Positions 8,350 to 15,326 of a DNA stretch of 46,613 nt are shown here, in pieces. Position 1 is the stretch's first letter; the number at the start of each line of letters is the position of its first letter. The position numbers were made by a program, and so were the translations under genes. Location: assembly GCA_031289015.1 (NCBI GenBank), contig JAITQG010000060.1:1-46613 (forward strand). The letters are read 5' to 3'. The notes beneath the pieces are model-generated. The model saw only the letters and a program-made list of their open reading frames with translations. It was not told where the DNA came from and ran no database searches. Source of the stretch: Lactobacillaceae bacterium. Its GTDB lineage: Bacteria; Bacillota; Bacilli; Lactobacillales; Lactobacillaceae.

Positions 8350-9810
8350 TTGACAAAGCGAAATATGCAACGGGCGACACAAATTTTGGTAACCAGCTTG
8401 ACGGTGCCAGGGATGATTTTTGGATTGAGTGGGGTGGCTAATGCAGCCCACCATCACACAATTGATCAATTACCAGCGGATGTACAAGCACATGCTGCTA
8501 AGTATCATTTGCAAAGCCATCTTGAATTAGGCTTGCCAATCCACACTGGTAATTTAGCTGAGGCCAAGGGACATGTCGGCTTTACCCAACGAACCATTAA
8601 GCATTTTTCAGGCCCATTACAAACCACTGATGAAGCAACTGCAGCTAAATTAGCCGTTGATCATAAGTACAAAAAGTTGCAAAGTGCGCCTCAAGTTACA
8701 ACGGATCTAAACGAAGCAAAGCGCCATAGTGAAATTGTTGATGTGCAAACCAAGCAATTAGCGCCTGTGACTACAACTGATTTTGCTAAAGCTGCCCAGT
8801 ATCAATACGATACGCAAATTGTCACTGGGAAGCCAGTCCAAACCTTGAATGCTCAAGAAGCCGCCAAGCACGGTGGAGTCGTGATTGCCACGCATTCTTC
8901 AACGAACCGCGATGTTGCACAACGTGAATCACAAGGTCAATACCTTACCCAACCAACCGAATCAAACACAACTGTCGATTATGGCACAACGACCAATCCA
9001 GCTGATTTATTGCAACATGATAATTATCTTGGGTTGTATGAATATGTTGAATATGATGATGCCCCAACAGTAACCCCATATGAAAAAGAAGCTGATGCCA
9101 ACGATGGTCATTTTCTACGGACTGCTTGGTCTGATGATCAAGGCTTGGCTGAACGCGAATCACGTGGGACATATGAAACCAACGTGGTCACTGATACTAA
9201 TGTGATTGCCGCTTCTGGTACGACGACTGATTTAGCTGAAGCCCAAAAGCATGATCATTTCTGGGTGAGCCAACCAGTTCAAGCGACACAGAATGCTAAG
9301 CCAGCTGCAGATGCTAAAGCTACGGTAGCTACTAAAGAAGAAGCCGATGGAGCTGAAGGCGAAACTGTCTATAATTGGCTAGATTATGGTACCAAAGAAG
9401 AATACACATGGAATCTTTATGAATATCATTTGAAGCATGCCCAAACGTATTATTTCTATTCAGATGACACGACGGAAACAACTTACCACTGGAATACGTA
9501 TGCGTACCAACCAAAGACGGAAGTGTACACATATCACCCAACGCAAACTGCTTATAAGTACGTTGATGATGCCTATGAGTATCAAACTGAGCACGATACA
9601 AAGGATTATACTTACCAATTGCCCAAGACGGCGTATGACTGGGATGATGTTAAATTGGATAAAGTAACTGATGATCCAAAAAAGCAGGCCGACTTGGCAC
9701 ACTTACCAGAAACTGGTTATCAAAATAATAGCTGGCTACTAGTTAGTGGTTTGTCATTGCTTGCCTTGTTAGGTACTGGTAAGTTTGTATTCAAGCGGCT
9801 TAAGAAATAA
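8350..9810 (+). CDS. LPXTG-anchored surface protein with a Tyr-rich stalk region
   Basis: A 486-residue sortase substrate. The N-terminal signal peptide probably ends after GVANA (about residue 32). The C-terminal sorting signal is LPETG (452-456), a hydrophobic helix and the basic tail FKRLKK. The middle has degenerate repeats built around T-DL-EA--H. Two clearer copies of about 38 residues begin at VAQRESQGQY (about 188) and LAERESRGTY (about 265). Residues about 335-440 are unusually rich in Tyr and Trp, with alternating patterns such as YTWNLYEYH and YHWNTYAYQ. I use TTG 8350 as start because AAGGAG lies seven bases upstream; the first ATG is too distant. The function, perhaps adhesion, is inference. 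The next gene begins about 15 bases after the stop and is probably co-transcribed. Confidence 0.85.
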   Translation: MTKRNMQRATQILVTSLTVPGMIFGLSGVANAAHHHTIDQLPADVQAHAAKYHLQSHLELGLPIHTGNLAEAKGHVGFTQRTIKHFSGPLQTTDEATAAKLAVDHKYKKLQSAPQVTTDLNEAKRHSEIVDVQTKQLAPVTTTDFAKAAQYQYDTQIVTGKPVQTLNAQEAAKHGGVVIATHSSTNRDVAQRESQGQYLTQPTESNTTVDYGTTTNPADLLQHDNYLGLYEYVEYDDAPTVTPYEKEADANDGHFLRTAWSDDQGLAERESRGTYETNVVTDTNVIAASGTTTDLAEAQKHDHFWVSQPVQATQNAKPAADAKATVATKEEADGAEGETVYNWLDYGTKEEYTWNLYEYHLKHAQTYYFYSDDTTETTYHWNTYAYQPKTEVYTYHPTQTAYKYVDDAYEYQTEHDTKDYTYQLPKTAYDWDDVKLDKVTDDPKKQADLAHLPETGYQNNSWLLVSGLSLLALLGTGKFVFKRLKK

Positions 9811-9824
9811 TGGAGACTCCAAAA

Positions 9825-10595
9825 ATGAAAAAAATAATGACATTGAGCCTACTGGGCGTTATCGCCGGTAATTTAGTTGGCTTACAACCAGTGTTAGCCG
9901 ACGTTAATCCAATGGATGGTACATGGGAAACGACGCAATACTCAACTGAAGAAATCACTTCATTTACCCATACTTCAGACGATTATTTTGAGCTCAACCC
10001 AGGGCGCGGGTATGCAACGACTTTTGATTATATCGCTGGAATCGATCGTAATGCAGCTGGTGCGATCACCAACCCAAACGACTTTGGCCACTGGACATTG
10101 GTGACCGACAAGTCAAATGGTGATACGCGTGATGAATGGAGCGGGGTTTATCGGCCTTATAACAAACACGATGGTAAAGCATTTACCATCTCAGTTGGCA
10201 CGTGGGCTTCACTGAAAATGGGTGATGAACCATTTATGAACCCTAGCAAGAACAAACTGTCTGAAATGGCCTTTGTCAATCAATTGGTGAACAATGGGAC
10301 GATTGACAGTAATGATTTAATCACGATTGAACCTTACACAAATATCAGTAAGGGGATTGCTGGTACGACTGGTTGGAAGAAATCAATCTTTGTTCAATAT
10401 AAGAAGGTGATTCAACACAGCATGGTTTGGAAGACGGATGCTACGACTGGCAAGCGCTCATTTGAGATACGCGACAAGGTGCTAGCCAAAGAAAAAATGC
10501 ATCTGCCACTCAACCAGTATCAAATCTTGCCTGGTAAGACACCATTCAAGTCAGTTACTGTAGATCACGACAAATTCAACAATTTCTATTCATAA
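9825..10595 (+). CDS. Secreted protein of unknown function
   Basis: A 256-residue exported protein. The signal peptide MKKIMTLSLLGVIAGN continues to a probable cleavage after PVLA. The mature part is rich in aromatic and Asn/Asp residues (GTWETTQYS, HWTLVTDKSNGDTRDEWSGVYRP, FTISVGTWASLKMG) and predicted from this pattern to be mainly beta strand. No anchor, repeat or catalytic motif is evident and I do not recognise the family. ATG 9825 has GGAG nine bases upstream; an ATG at 9810 overlapping the previous stop would add five residues ahead of the signal peptide. Its tight spacing behind the LPXTG gene suggests the two act together at the surface. Confidence 0.75.
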   Translation: MKKIMTLSLLGVIAGNLVGLQPVLADVNPMDGTWETTQYSTEEITSFTHTSDDYFELNPGRGYATTFDYIAGIDRNAAGAITNPNDFGHWTLVTDKSNGDTRDEWSGVYRPYNKHDGKAFTISVGTWASLKMGDEPFMNPSKNKLSEMAFVNQLVNNGTIDSNDLITIEPYTNISKGIAGTTGWKKSIFVQYKKVIQHSMVWKTDATTGKRSFEIRDKVLAKEKMHLPLNQYQILPGKTPFKSVTVDHDKFNNFYS

Positions 10596-10676
10596 AATAG
10601 CATTATCAATATTCTTTTCACGTATTTGTCTCATTTATTAGTTACACTTAAGTGACTTATGAATGGGGAGTTAAAG

Positions 10677-11684
10677 ATGAAAATTGATATGATCCGTTAC
10701 GGTAGTTTTATTGGCTTACTGTTAATTGCGGGAACGCTGTTATTAATATCAAGTGCAGCCGCTCATCCAGAGTTAATCGGGATGGGTGTTTTGTCGTTGA
10801 CGTTTGGTCTGCGCCACGCCTTTGACATTGATCATATTGCAGCGATTGATAACATGACGCGTAAATTGTTAAACGATGGTAAAAATGTACGCGGGGTCGG
10901 GTTTAGTTTTTCCTTTGGTCACTCGCTCGTCGTGATTTTGATGACGTTAGGGACAGTGTTATTTGTTGAATGGGCCAAACATACCATGCCGATGATTACC
11001 GAAATTGGGGGCCAACTCGGCACTTTGATCGCCGCGGTTATGCTATTATTACTCGCGGTGATTAATGGGTTTATTCTGTTGAATATTTGGCGAAATTGGC
11101 AACAAGTTCGGCGAGGGCACATTGGCAAAGCTGAAGAAATGGTCGAACAATCGCGCATTTATCGCCTGTTCACCAAGTTATTAGGCTTGATTAACCATAA
11201 TTGGCAAGTCATGTTAGTCGGCTTTTTGTTTGGCTTGGGCTTTGACACGGCGACGCAAATTGCGGTGTTGAGCACGTCGGTCACGGCTGCTGGTGAAGGG
11301 GTGGCTTGGTATGGCGCCTTGGCCTTTCCATTGCTGTTTACCGCGGGCATGTGTTTTATGGATACCTTGGATGGGTTGTTTATGAGTTCTGCGTATAACT
11401 GGATTTTTTCATCGCCATATCGCAAAGTGTATTACAATTTGACGATTACCTGCATTTCGATTTTGGCCGCTGGGTTTATCGGGCTGGTTGATTTGTTGCA
11501 AGGATTAAGCAGTGTCTTTGGTTGGCAAGGACAGTTGACGACGTGGGTTAATGGCTTAGATTTCAACACGTTAGGCTTTTACTTGGTGGGGATTTTTGCC
11601 ATTACGTGGCTAGCTGCCTTGGCGATTTGGCGCATTTTCAAATTAGCTGACCATGAGTTGCTGGCTGCAGAAATTGAAAAATAG
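10677..11684 (+). CDS. Nickel/cobalt permease of the NiCoT family
   Basis: An integral membrane protein of 335 residues with about eight hydrophobic segments. It contains the NiCoT signature HAFDIDHIAAIDNMTR (family H-A-x-D-x-DH-I), then FSFGHSLVV and GFLFGLGFDTATQ, all typical of HoxN/NixA transporters that take up Ni2+ or Co2+. ATG 10677 is preceded by GGGGAG at six bases, so the start at 10659 upstream is unlikely. A palindrome CACTTAAGTG (10645-10654) lies just upstream and could be an operator. The gene sits before the TPP riboswitch, so it is not under thiamine control. No nickel or cobalamin enzyme is in the window, so substrate choice is open. Confidence 0.92.
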   Translation: MKIDMIRYGSFIGLLLIAGTLLLISSAAAHPELIGMGVLSLTFGLRHAFDIDHIAAIDNMTRKLLNDGKNVRGVGFSFSFGHSLVVILMTLGTVLFVEWAKHTMPMITEIGGQLGTLIAAVMLLLLAVINGFILLNIWRNWQQVRRGHIGKAEEMVEQSRIYRLFTKLLGLINHNWQVMLVGFLFGLGFDTATQIAVLSTSVTAAGEGVAWYGALAFPLLFTAGMCFMDTLDGLFMSSAYNWIFSSPYRKVYYNLTITCISILAAGFIGLVDLLQGLSSVFGWQGQLTTWVNGLDFNTLGFYLVGIFAITWLAALAIWRIFKLADHELLAAEIEK

Positions 11685-11686
11685 GG

Positions 11687-11715
11687 TTATCAACAAACCA
11701 TATTTATGCTAATCT
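11687..11715 (+). promoter_or_regulatory. Probable promoter of the thiamine operon
   Basis: TTATCA (11687-11692), 17 bp, then an extended -10 of TGC plus TAATCT (11710-11715), placed about 20 bases ahead of the riboswitch. Confidence 0.5.
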
Positions 11716-11731
11716 AATAAAGTTAAATCAA

Positions 11732-11820
11732 ATAATCACTAGGGGAGCTTGTATAAGCTGAGACATTTATTGGACCCTTGAACCTGATTGAGTTAATACT
11801 CGCGTAGGAAAGTGATGATT
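11732..11820 (+). ncRNA. TPP riboswitch (THI element)
   Basis: The aptamer shows the conserved blocks in order: ACTAGGGGAGC (11738-11748), GCTGAGA (11757-11763), ACCCTTGAACCTGA (11774-11787), GTTAATACTCGCGTAGGAAAGTG (from 11792, in two blocks). It lies upstream of thiM-thiE, the expected target. Binding of thiamine pyrophosphate is expected to lower expression of the operon through the terminator just downstream. Confidence 0.97.
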
Positions 11821-11833
11821 AGACTAGAATTTT

Positions 11834-11874
11834 CTAGGCCGAATCGGACTTTTTGTGCGAGGTGGCCTTTTTAT
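11834..11874 (+). terminator. Riboswitch expression-platform terminator
   Basis: AGGCC (11836-11840) pairs with GGCC plus T (11864-11868), followed by a T-rich tract to 11874. The loop contains a smaller CCGA-a-TCGG hairpin. Its position right behind the aptamer fits transcriptional attenuation. Confidence 0.65.
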
Positions 11875-11884
11875 TTTGCCGCGA

Positions 11885-12005
11885 ACTTGGGACGCTTGAT
11901 TTAACACTGAAACTCCGGTGCCTGTTAGTGGGAAACTGACTGTGTGCGAGGTAAGACTCAAAGGCTGAAATTAGACGGAATGTAACTTGTTGCTAGTATG
12001 AGGAG
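11885..12005 (+). other. Unexplained structured leader between TPP terminator and thiM
   Basis: About 120 bases without a reading frame. Two small hairpins are visible: CACTG/CGGTG (11905-11920) and TTAGT/ACTGA with loop GGGAA (11925-11939). TTGATTTAAC (11896-11905) is exactly complementary to GTTAAATCAA (11722-11731) ahead of the aptamer. It could be a second regulatory RNA or only a long leader; I do not recognise a known class. Confidence 0.35.
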
Positions 12006-12011
12006 GAAAAT

Positions 12012-12848
12012 ATGCTGAGCAAAACTGAATTACAAAGCCGGATAGTTGCCGCAGTGGAGGCTGTTAAAGCCAAAACGCCCCTGATTCCATCGATTACCAA
12101 TACGGTGACGATTAATTTTGTTGCCAACACGCAATTAGCGGTCGGTGGGAGTGCTGCGATGGTTTACTTGCCTGATGAAGGGGTCTTGATGGCCGAATTG
12201 GGTGGGGCGATGTACATCAATGTTGGGACATTAGAGCCAATCTATACTGAGACCCTGCCAGCAACGTTTGCGCGTTTGCATGCGTTGGGCAAGCCTTGGG
12301 TGTTAGATCCGGTAGCGGTTGGGATTGGCGAAATGCGCACAAACTTATTGCAAACGAGTAAAGGTGCTAAGCCCACGATTATTAAGGGCAACGCATCAGA
12401 AATTATTGCGTTGGCGGGCTTGTGGGATTTAGCCGGCGGGACGGCTGATTCACAGGTCAAAGGCGTGGATACGACTGATCCTGTCGAACATGCGCGGGCC
12501 GCGGCGATTGCGTTGGCTCAATTCACTGGTGGGGCAGTCATTGTTAGTGGCATTCGCGATTTGGTTACCGATGGGAAAACGGTGACATATGCAGCTGGTG
12601 GTTCAAAGTATATGGGCTTAATTACCGGTGCAGGCTGCTCGCTGGGTGGTGTGACGGCTGTGTATGCTAGTCAAACTGATCCCTTGACCGCTGCTTTAAC
12701 GGCCGTGCAAATTTATAATCTGGCGGGACAACGGGCTGAACAAAACGCAACCGGCCCAGCTAGTTTCCAAGTGCAATTTATTGATGAATTATATCGGGCC
12801 ACGGCGACTGAGATTGCCAACAGTCCCTTTGAAAGCGAGGAAGCCTGA
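12012..12848 (+). CDS. thiM: Hydroxyethylthiazole kinase
   Basis: ThiM phosphorylates the thiazole moiety (THZ) with ATP in thiamine salvage. Family blocks are clear: ITNTVTINFVANTQLAVGGSAAM near the N terminus, VLDPVAVGIGEMRT, IIKGNASEI, VIVSGIRDLVTDG and the glycine-rich GLITGAGCSLGGVTAVY, whose cysteine is the conserved active-site residue. The 278-residue length is normal. GAGGAGG sits a few bases upstream of the ATG. The stop overlaps the next ATG by one base, marking a translationally coupled operon under the TPP riboswitch. No thiD is in the window, so the HMP kinase must be encoded elsewhere. Confidence 0.95.
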   Translation: MLSKTELQSRIVAAVEAVKAKTPLIPSITNTVTINFVANTQLAVGGSAAMVYLPDEGVLMAELGGAMYINVGTLEPIYTETLPATFARLHALGKPWVLDPVAVGIGEMRTNLLQTSKGAKPTIIKGNASEIIALAGLWDLAGGTADSQVKGVDTTDPVEHARAAAIALAQFTGGAVIVSGIRDLVTDGKTVTYAAGGSKYMGLITGAGCSLGGVTAVYASQTDPLTAALTAVQIYNLAGQRAEQNATGPASFQVQFIDELYRATATEIANSPFESEEA

Positions 12849-13147
12849 TGAATACGTTGGTTTCAGTGGCGATTGCGCCATTTGGGGTGGGGGATGAATT
12901 GTCTGATTACGTCAACGATATCATTGGGGTAATTGAAGAATCTGGCTTGCCATATCGGACTACCGCCATGGCAACCGAAATCGAAGGCGAATGGGATGCC
13001 GTGTTTGCAGTGGTTAAAGCGGCGACAGAAACGCTGACAGCACAAGGCATTCGCGCCTATGTATCATTAAATGCAGATATCCGCCCAGGTCATTTGGACA
13101 CAATGCATTCCAAATTGGAGAAAATTAATCATGAGCTTAAGAACTAA
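12848..13147 (+). CDS. MTH1187/YkoF-type thiamine-binding protein
   Basis: A 99-residue protein with the compact ferredoxin-like pattern of the MTH1187/DUF77 thiamine-binding family: VSVAIAPFGVGDELSDYV, then the segment YRTTAMATEIEGEWDAV and VSLNADIRPGH. Such proteins bind thiamine or HMP and are found in riboswitch-controlled thiamine operons, as here. It starts on the last base of thiM and overlaps the start of thiE, so all three are translationally coupled. It is a binding rather than catalytic protein as far as the sequence shows. Confidence 0.82.
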   Translation: MNTLVSVAIAPFGVGDELSDYVNDIIGVIEESGLPYRTTAMATEIEGEWDAVFAVVKAATETLTAQGIRAYVSLNADIRPGHLDTMHSKLEKINHELKN

Positions 13148-13823
13148 TTTTGATTTATCCGCTTATTTAGTGTTGGGACCTGAAAACACGTTGGGCCGGC
13201 CGGTACGCGAAGTAATTAGGGCAGCCTTAGCAGGTGGTGTGACCTTTGTGCAGATTCGCTCCAAAGTAGCGAGCGCCAAAGACCTAATTGCTTATACGGC
13301 TGAAGCGGCGGCAGAAATTGCGGCAACTGGCTTGAGTGATCAAGTGGCCTTAGTCGTTGATGATCGCTTGGATGTTGTCTTGGCTGCACGTGAACAAGGC
13401 GTGAAGGTGGATGGTTTGCATATTGGTCAAACCGATTTGCCGATTGAAGTCTGCCGTAAATATCTTGGACCGGATGCGATTTTGGGTTTGTCAGCACGGT
13501 GTTTGGAATTGTTGGATTACGTTAAGCATGCTGATTTGACAGCTGTTGATTACCTGGGTGCTGGGCCGTTGCATGAAACTGCGACCAAAAAAGATTGTGG
13601 GCTTGATCCAGTCACGGGGAAGCAACTTGTTCGACCACTGGCTGAGTTGACAAAACTAGCGCAGTTGTCACCCTTGCCAGTGGTGGTTGGCGGTGGGGTG
13701 AAGTTAGCTGATTTACCAGCTTTAAAAGCAACCGGGGTGGCGGGCTTTTTCGTGGTTTCAGCAATTGCCGGAGCTGATGATGTTGAACAAGCAAGCCGTG
13801 AATTAGTTGCAACGTGGGGGTAA
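13131..13823 (+). CDS. thiE: Thiamine-phosphate synthase
   Basis: ThiE joins HMP-pyrophosphate and THZ-phosphate to thiamine phosphate. The TIM-barrel landmarks are present: VTFVQIRSK, VVDDRLDVVLA, GLHIGQTDLP, GLSARCLELL, DYLGAGPLHETATKKD and VVGGGVKL with the late GFFVVSAIAG. ATG 13131 has GGAG ten bases upstream and overlaps the previous gene by 17 bases, giving 230 residues. The frame is open further upstream but that segment is not family-like. It is the last gene of the thiamine operon and is followed by a terminator. Confidence 0.95.
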   Translation: MSLRTNFDLSAYLVLGPENTLGRPVREVIRAALAGGVTFVQIRSKVASAKDLIAYTAEAAAEIAATGLSDQVALVVDDRLDVVLAAREQGVKVDGLHIGQTDLPIEVCRKYLGPDAILGLSARCLELLDYVKHADLTAVDYLGAGPLHETATKKDCGLDPVTGKQLVRPLAELTKLAQLSPLPVVVGGGVKLADLPALKATGVAGFFVVSAIAGADDVEQASRELVATWG

Positions 13824-13871
13824 ACTGCCGCTTCGTCAAAGCAATTCATGGGGCTAGTTTATTAATTTAAG

Positions 13872-13900
13872 AGCCGATATCCTTGTGATAGCGGCTTTTT
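13872..13900 (+). terminator. Terminator of the thiamine operon
   Basis: AGCCG (13872-13876) pairs with CGGCT (13892-13896), extended by TATC/GATA after one mismatch, then a T-run to 13900. Confidence 0.85.
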
Positions 13901-13935
13901 AAGCCTATTGATACTTGACCAAGCGAAAAAATAAA

Positions 13936-14013
13936 AGTACACTAAGTACACCAAGTACAAAAGTTTATAAAGTACACTAAGTACATCAGTACACCGAGTA
14001 CAAAAAGTTTTAA
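13936..14013 (+). repeat. AGTACA direct-repeat array upstream of ATPase gene 1
   Basis: Seven copies of AGTACA start at 13936, 13945, 13954, 13971, 13980, 13988 and 13997, at 8-9 bp steps with one 17-bp step. They form two higher-order units, 13936-13970 and 13971-14013. Each ends in a 17-base block (AGTACAAAAGTTTATAA and AGTACAAAAAGTTTTAA). A related GGTACAC (14043-14049) overlaps the ribosome-binding region of the ATPase gene. The layout resembles an iteron-type protein-binding array. Confidence 0.9.
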
Positions 14014-14050
14014 AGTAAATTGACTTCACAAAATTAATGGGAGGTACACG

Positions 14051-15106
14051 ATGAAAACAAATCCCTTTAGCCCACAATTTGGCATCGCACCAACCATTTT
14101 TATCGGTAGAGAAGTGGTGCTTGCTGAAATCCAGCAAGCGGCAAAAAATAAATTATCACCGTGGCGAAATGTGTTGATTTCAGCACCACGCGGCTACGGG
14201 AAAACGGCATTATTGTCAGATTTACGTGGCAAATTTAAGGCGAACTTCGTGTCATTAACGATGTCCAAAGCATTTGTTAATAATTTGAAAGATTTATTAA
14301 CCGATACAGCTCGAGTTTCGGAATTGGGTTTCAATTCAGGCTTTTTGAATGGGAAAATTCAGTTTAAAGAAAAACAGAGCTTACTATCGATTTTAAAAGA
14401 AGCGTTGAATAAACGGGATTTAACCGTTTTCATGATTGATGAAATCCAAGGTTGTTTTGATGTCTTGGCGGAGTTTGCAATCGCCTATCAACAACTTGTT
14501 CAAGATGGCTACAACGTCATGCTCTTAATGGCTGGATTGCCGGCGCCGATTGAAAAAATCATGAGTCAACCGAATACAACATTTCTGTATCGCTCAAAAC
14601 GTGTGCGATTAGCGCCATTAAATGAAAAGGCTGTGGCGACAGCGGTGACAAAAATGTTTAAAGATACACAAAAGGAAATCTCGGTAGAACAGGCTGAGAC
14701 GTTTGCCAAAAATACACAAGGTTATACGTATTTAGTGCAATTGTTTGGCTATAATTTGTGGCAAGCCACCGCCAAGAAGGTATCTGATAAGTTGTTTTAT
14801 CAAGTTTTTGATGAAACTATTGCTTCGTTACCAGGGACAACCTTTTCGATTCTGCTAAAAGACTTATCACCAAGTGAATATGAAATTCTAGAAGCGATGA
14901 GTCAGTTTGAAATTGCTGAAGCCCAAGATCTTGTTGAAGTTACCAAAAAATCAAAGCAAACGGTATACAATTACACGGAAAAATTGATTGGAACTGGGTT
15001 GGTCGAAAGGGTGGAACGTGGGAAGACAAAAATCAACATTCCGTTTTTGCGTGATTATCTAAATGAAGCCAGTCTACAAAGCTTGGAACAAGATTTATTT
15101 GAATAA
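14051..15106 (+). CDS. P-loop ATPase (AAA/ATPase_2 type) with C-terminal winged helix, paralogue 1
   Basis: A 351-residue protein. It opens with NPFSPQFGIAPTIFIGRE, the typical start of AAA_16/ATPase_2 ATPases, followed by Walker A APRGYGKT (45-52) and Walker B VFMIDEIQ (D130-E131). A sensor-like LLMAGLP and RSKRVRLAPL follow. The last 90 residues (SPSEYEILEAM, QDLVEVTKKSKQTVYNYTEKL, TGLVERVERGKTKI) form a clear winged helix-turn-helix. It has no membrane segment or nuclease motif. GGGAGG lies a few bases ahead of the ATG. It stands alone between the thiamine and zinc operons, right behind its own AGTACA array. A second, divergent member lies at 26057. DNA binding and self-regulation are inference. 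Confidence 0.85.
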   Translation: MKTNPFSPQFGIAPTIFIGREVVLAEIQQAAKNKLSPWRNVLISAPRGYGKTALLSDLRGKFKANFVSLTMSKAFVNNLKDLLTDTARVSELGFNSGFLNGKIQFKEKQSLLSILKEALNKRDLTVFMIDEIQGCFDVLAEFAIAYQQLVQDGYNVMLLMAGLPAPIEKIMSQPNTTFLYRSKRVRLAPLNEKAVATAVTKMFKDTQKEISVEQAETFAKNTQGYTYLVQLFGYNLWQATAKKVSDKLFYQVFDETIASLPGTTFSILLKDLSPSEYEILEAMSQFEIAEAQDLVEVTKKSKQTVYNYTEKLIGTGLVERVERGKTKINIPFLRDYLNEASLQSLEQDLFE

Positions 15107-15255
15107 GCAAACCGCCACCTGTCACACTCTTGATTTAAACGTGTTCCATGTGGCTGCATTCCTTACCTAAGCCCCTTTTGCTACCTCACGCTTTCAGCGC
15201 AAGGCATCAAAACAGGCTTAGGACGGAACGCAAACCGCCACCTGTCACACTCTTG
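15107..15255. repeat. 26-bp direct repeats flanking an imperfect hairpin, after ATPase gene 1
   Basis: An identical 26-base sequence (GCAAACCGCCACC then TGTCACACTCTTG) occurs at 15107-15132, directly after the ATPase stop codon, and again at 15230-15255. Between them, TTCC..CCTAAGCC..TTTTG (15159-15180) is complementary to CAAAA..GGCTTAGG..GGAA (15208-15228), giving an interrupted stem. There is no T-run after the stem and no reading frame of note, so it may be a miniature repeat element or a structured 3' region. Confidence 0.75.
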
Positions 15256-15258
15256 TTA

Positions 15259-15287
15259 TGTACAAAACAGCTTATTAATAATATAAT
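15259..15287 (+). promoter_or_regulatory. Probable adcR promoter
   Basis: TGTACA (15259-15264), 17 bp, then TATAAT (15282-15287). The -10 box touches the palindromic operator that follows. Confidence 0.55.
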
Positions 15288-15320
15288 TCCTTTACCGGTA
15301 AATTTACTAGTAAAGGAATT
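15285..15320. promoter_or_regulatory. Double palindromic operator for AdcR (zinc)
   Basis: TTTACCGGTAAA (15291-15302) and TTTACTAGTAAA (15303-15314) are adjacent palindromes close to the known AdcR operator TTAACNRGTTAA. The flanks AATTCC (15285-15290) and GGAATT (15315-15320) make the whole 36 bp an inverted repeat. It covers the transcription start region and the ribosome-binding site of adcR, fitting zinc-dependent autorepression of the operon. Confidence 0.75.
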
Positions 15321-15326
15321 TTTATT

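Noticed and set aside
11885..12005. Cobalamin riboswitch
   Set aside because: Suggested by the upstream nickel/cobalt permease and short GGTG/GGGAA pieces, but the B12 box is absent and the region is too short.
12242..12460. Minus-strand frames within thiM and the other long open shadows
   Set aside because: All overlap genes with strong family motifs and lack start-site support.
13936..14013. CRISPR array (also considered for 25933-26042)
   Set aside because: The repeats are 6-9 bp with no unique spacers of regular length and there is no cas gene. A protein-binding array fits better.
15107..15255. Insertion sequence remnant
   Set aside because: No transposase fragment or terminal inverted repeats at the outer ends; recorded only as direct repeats with a hairpin.
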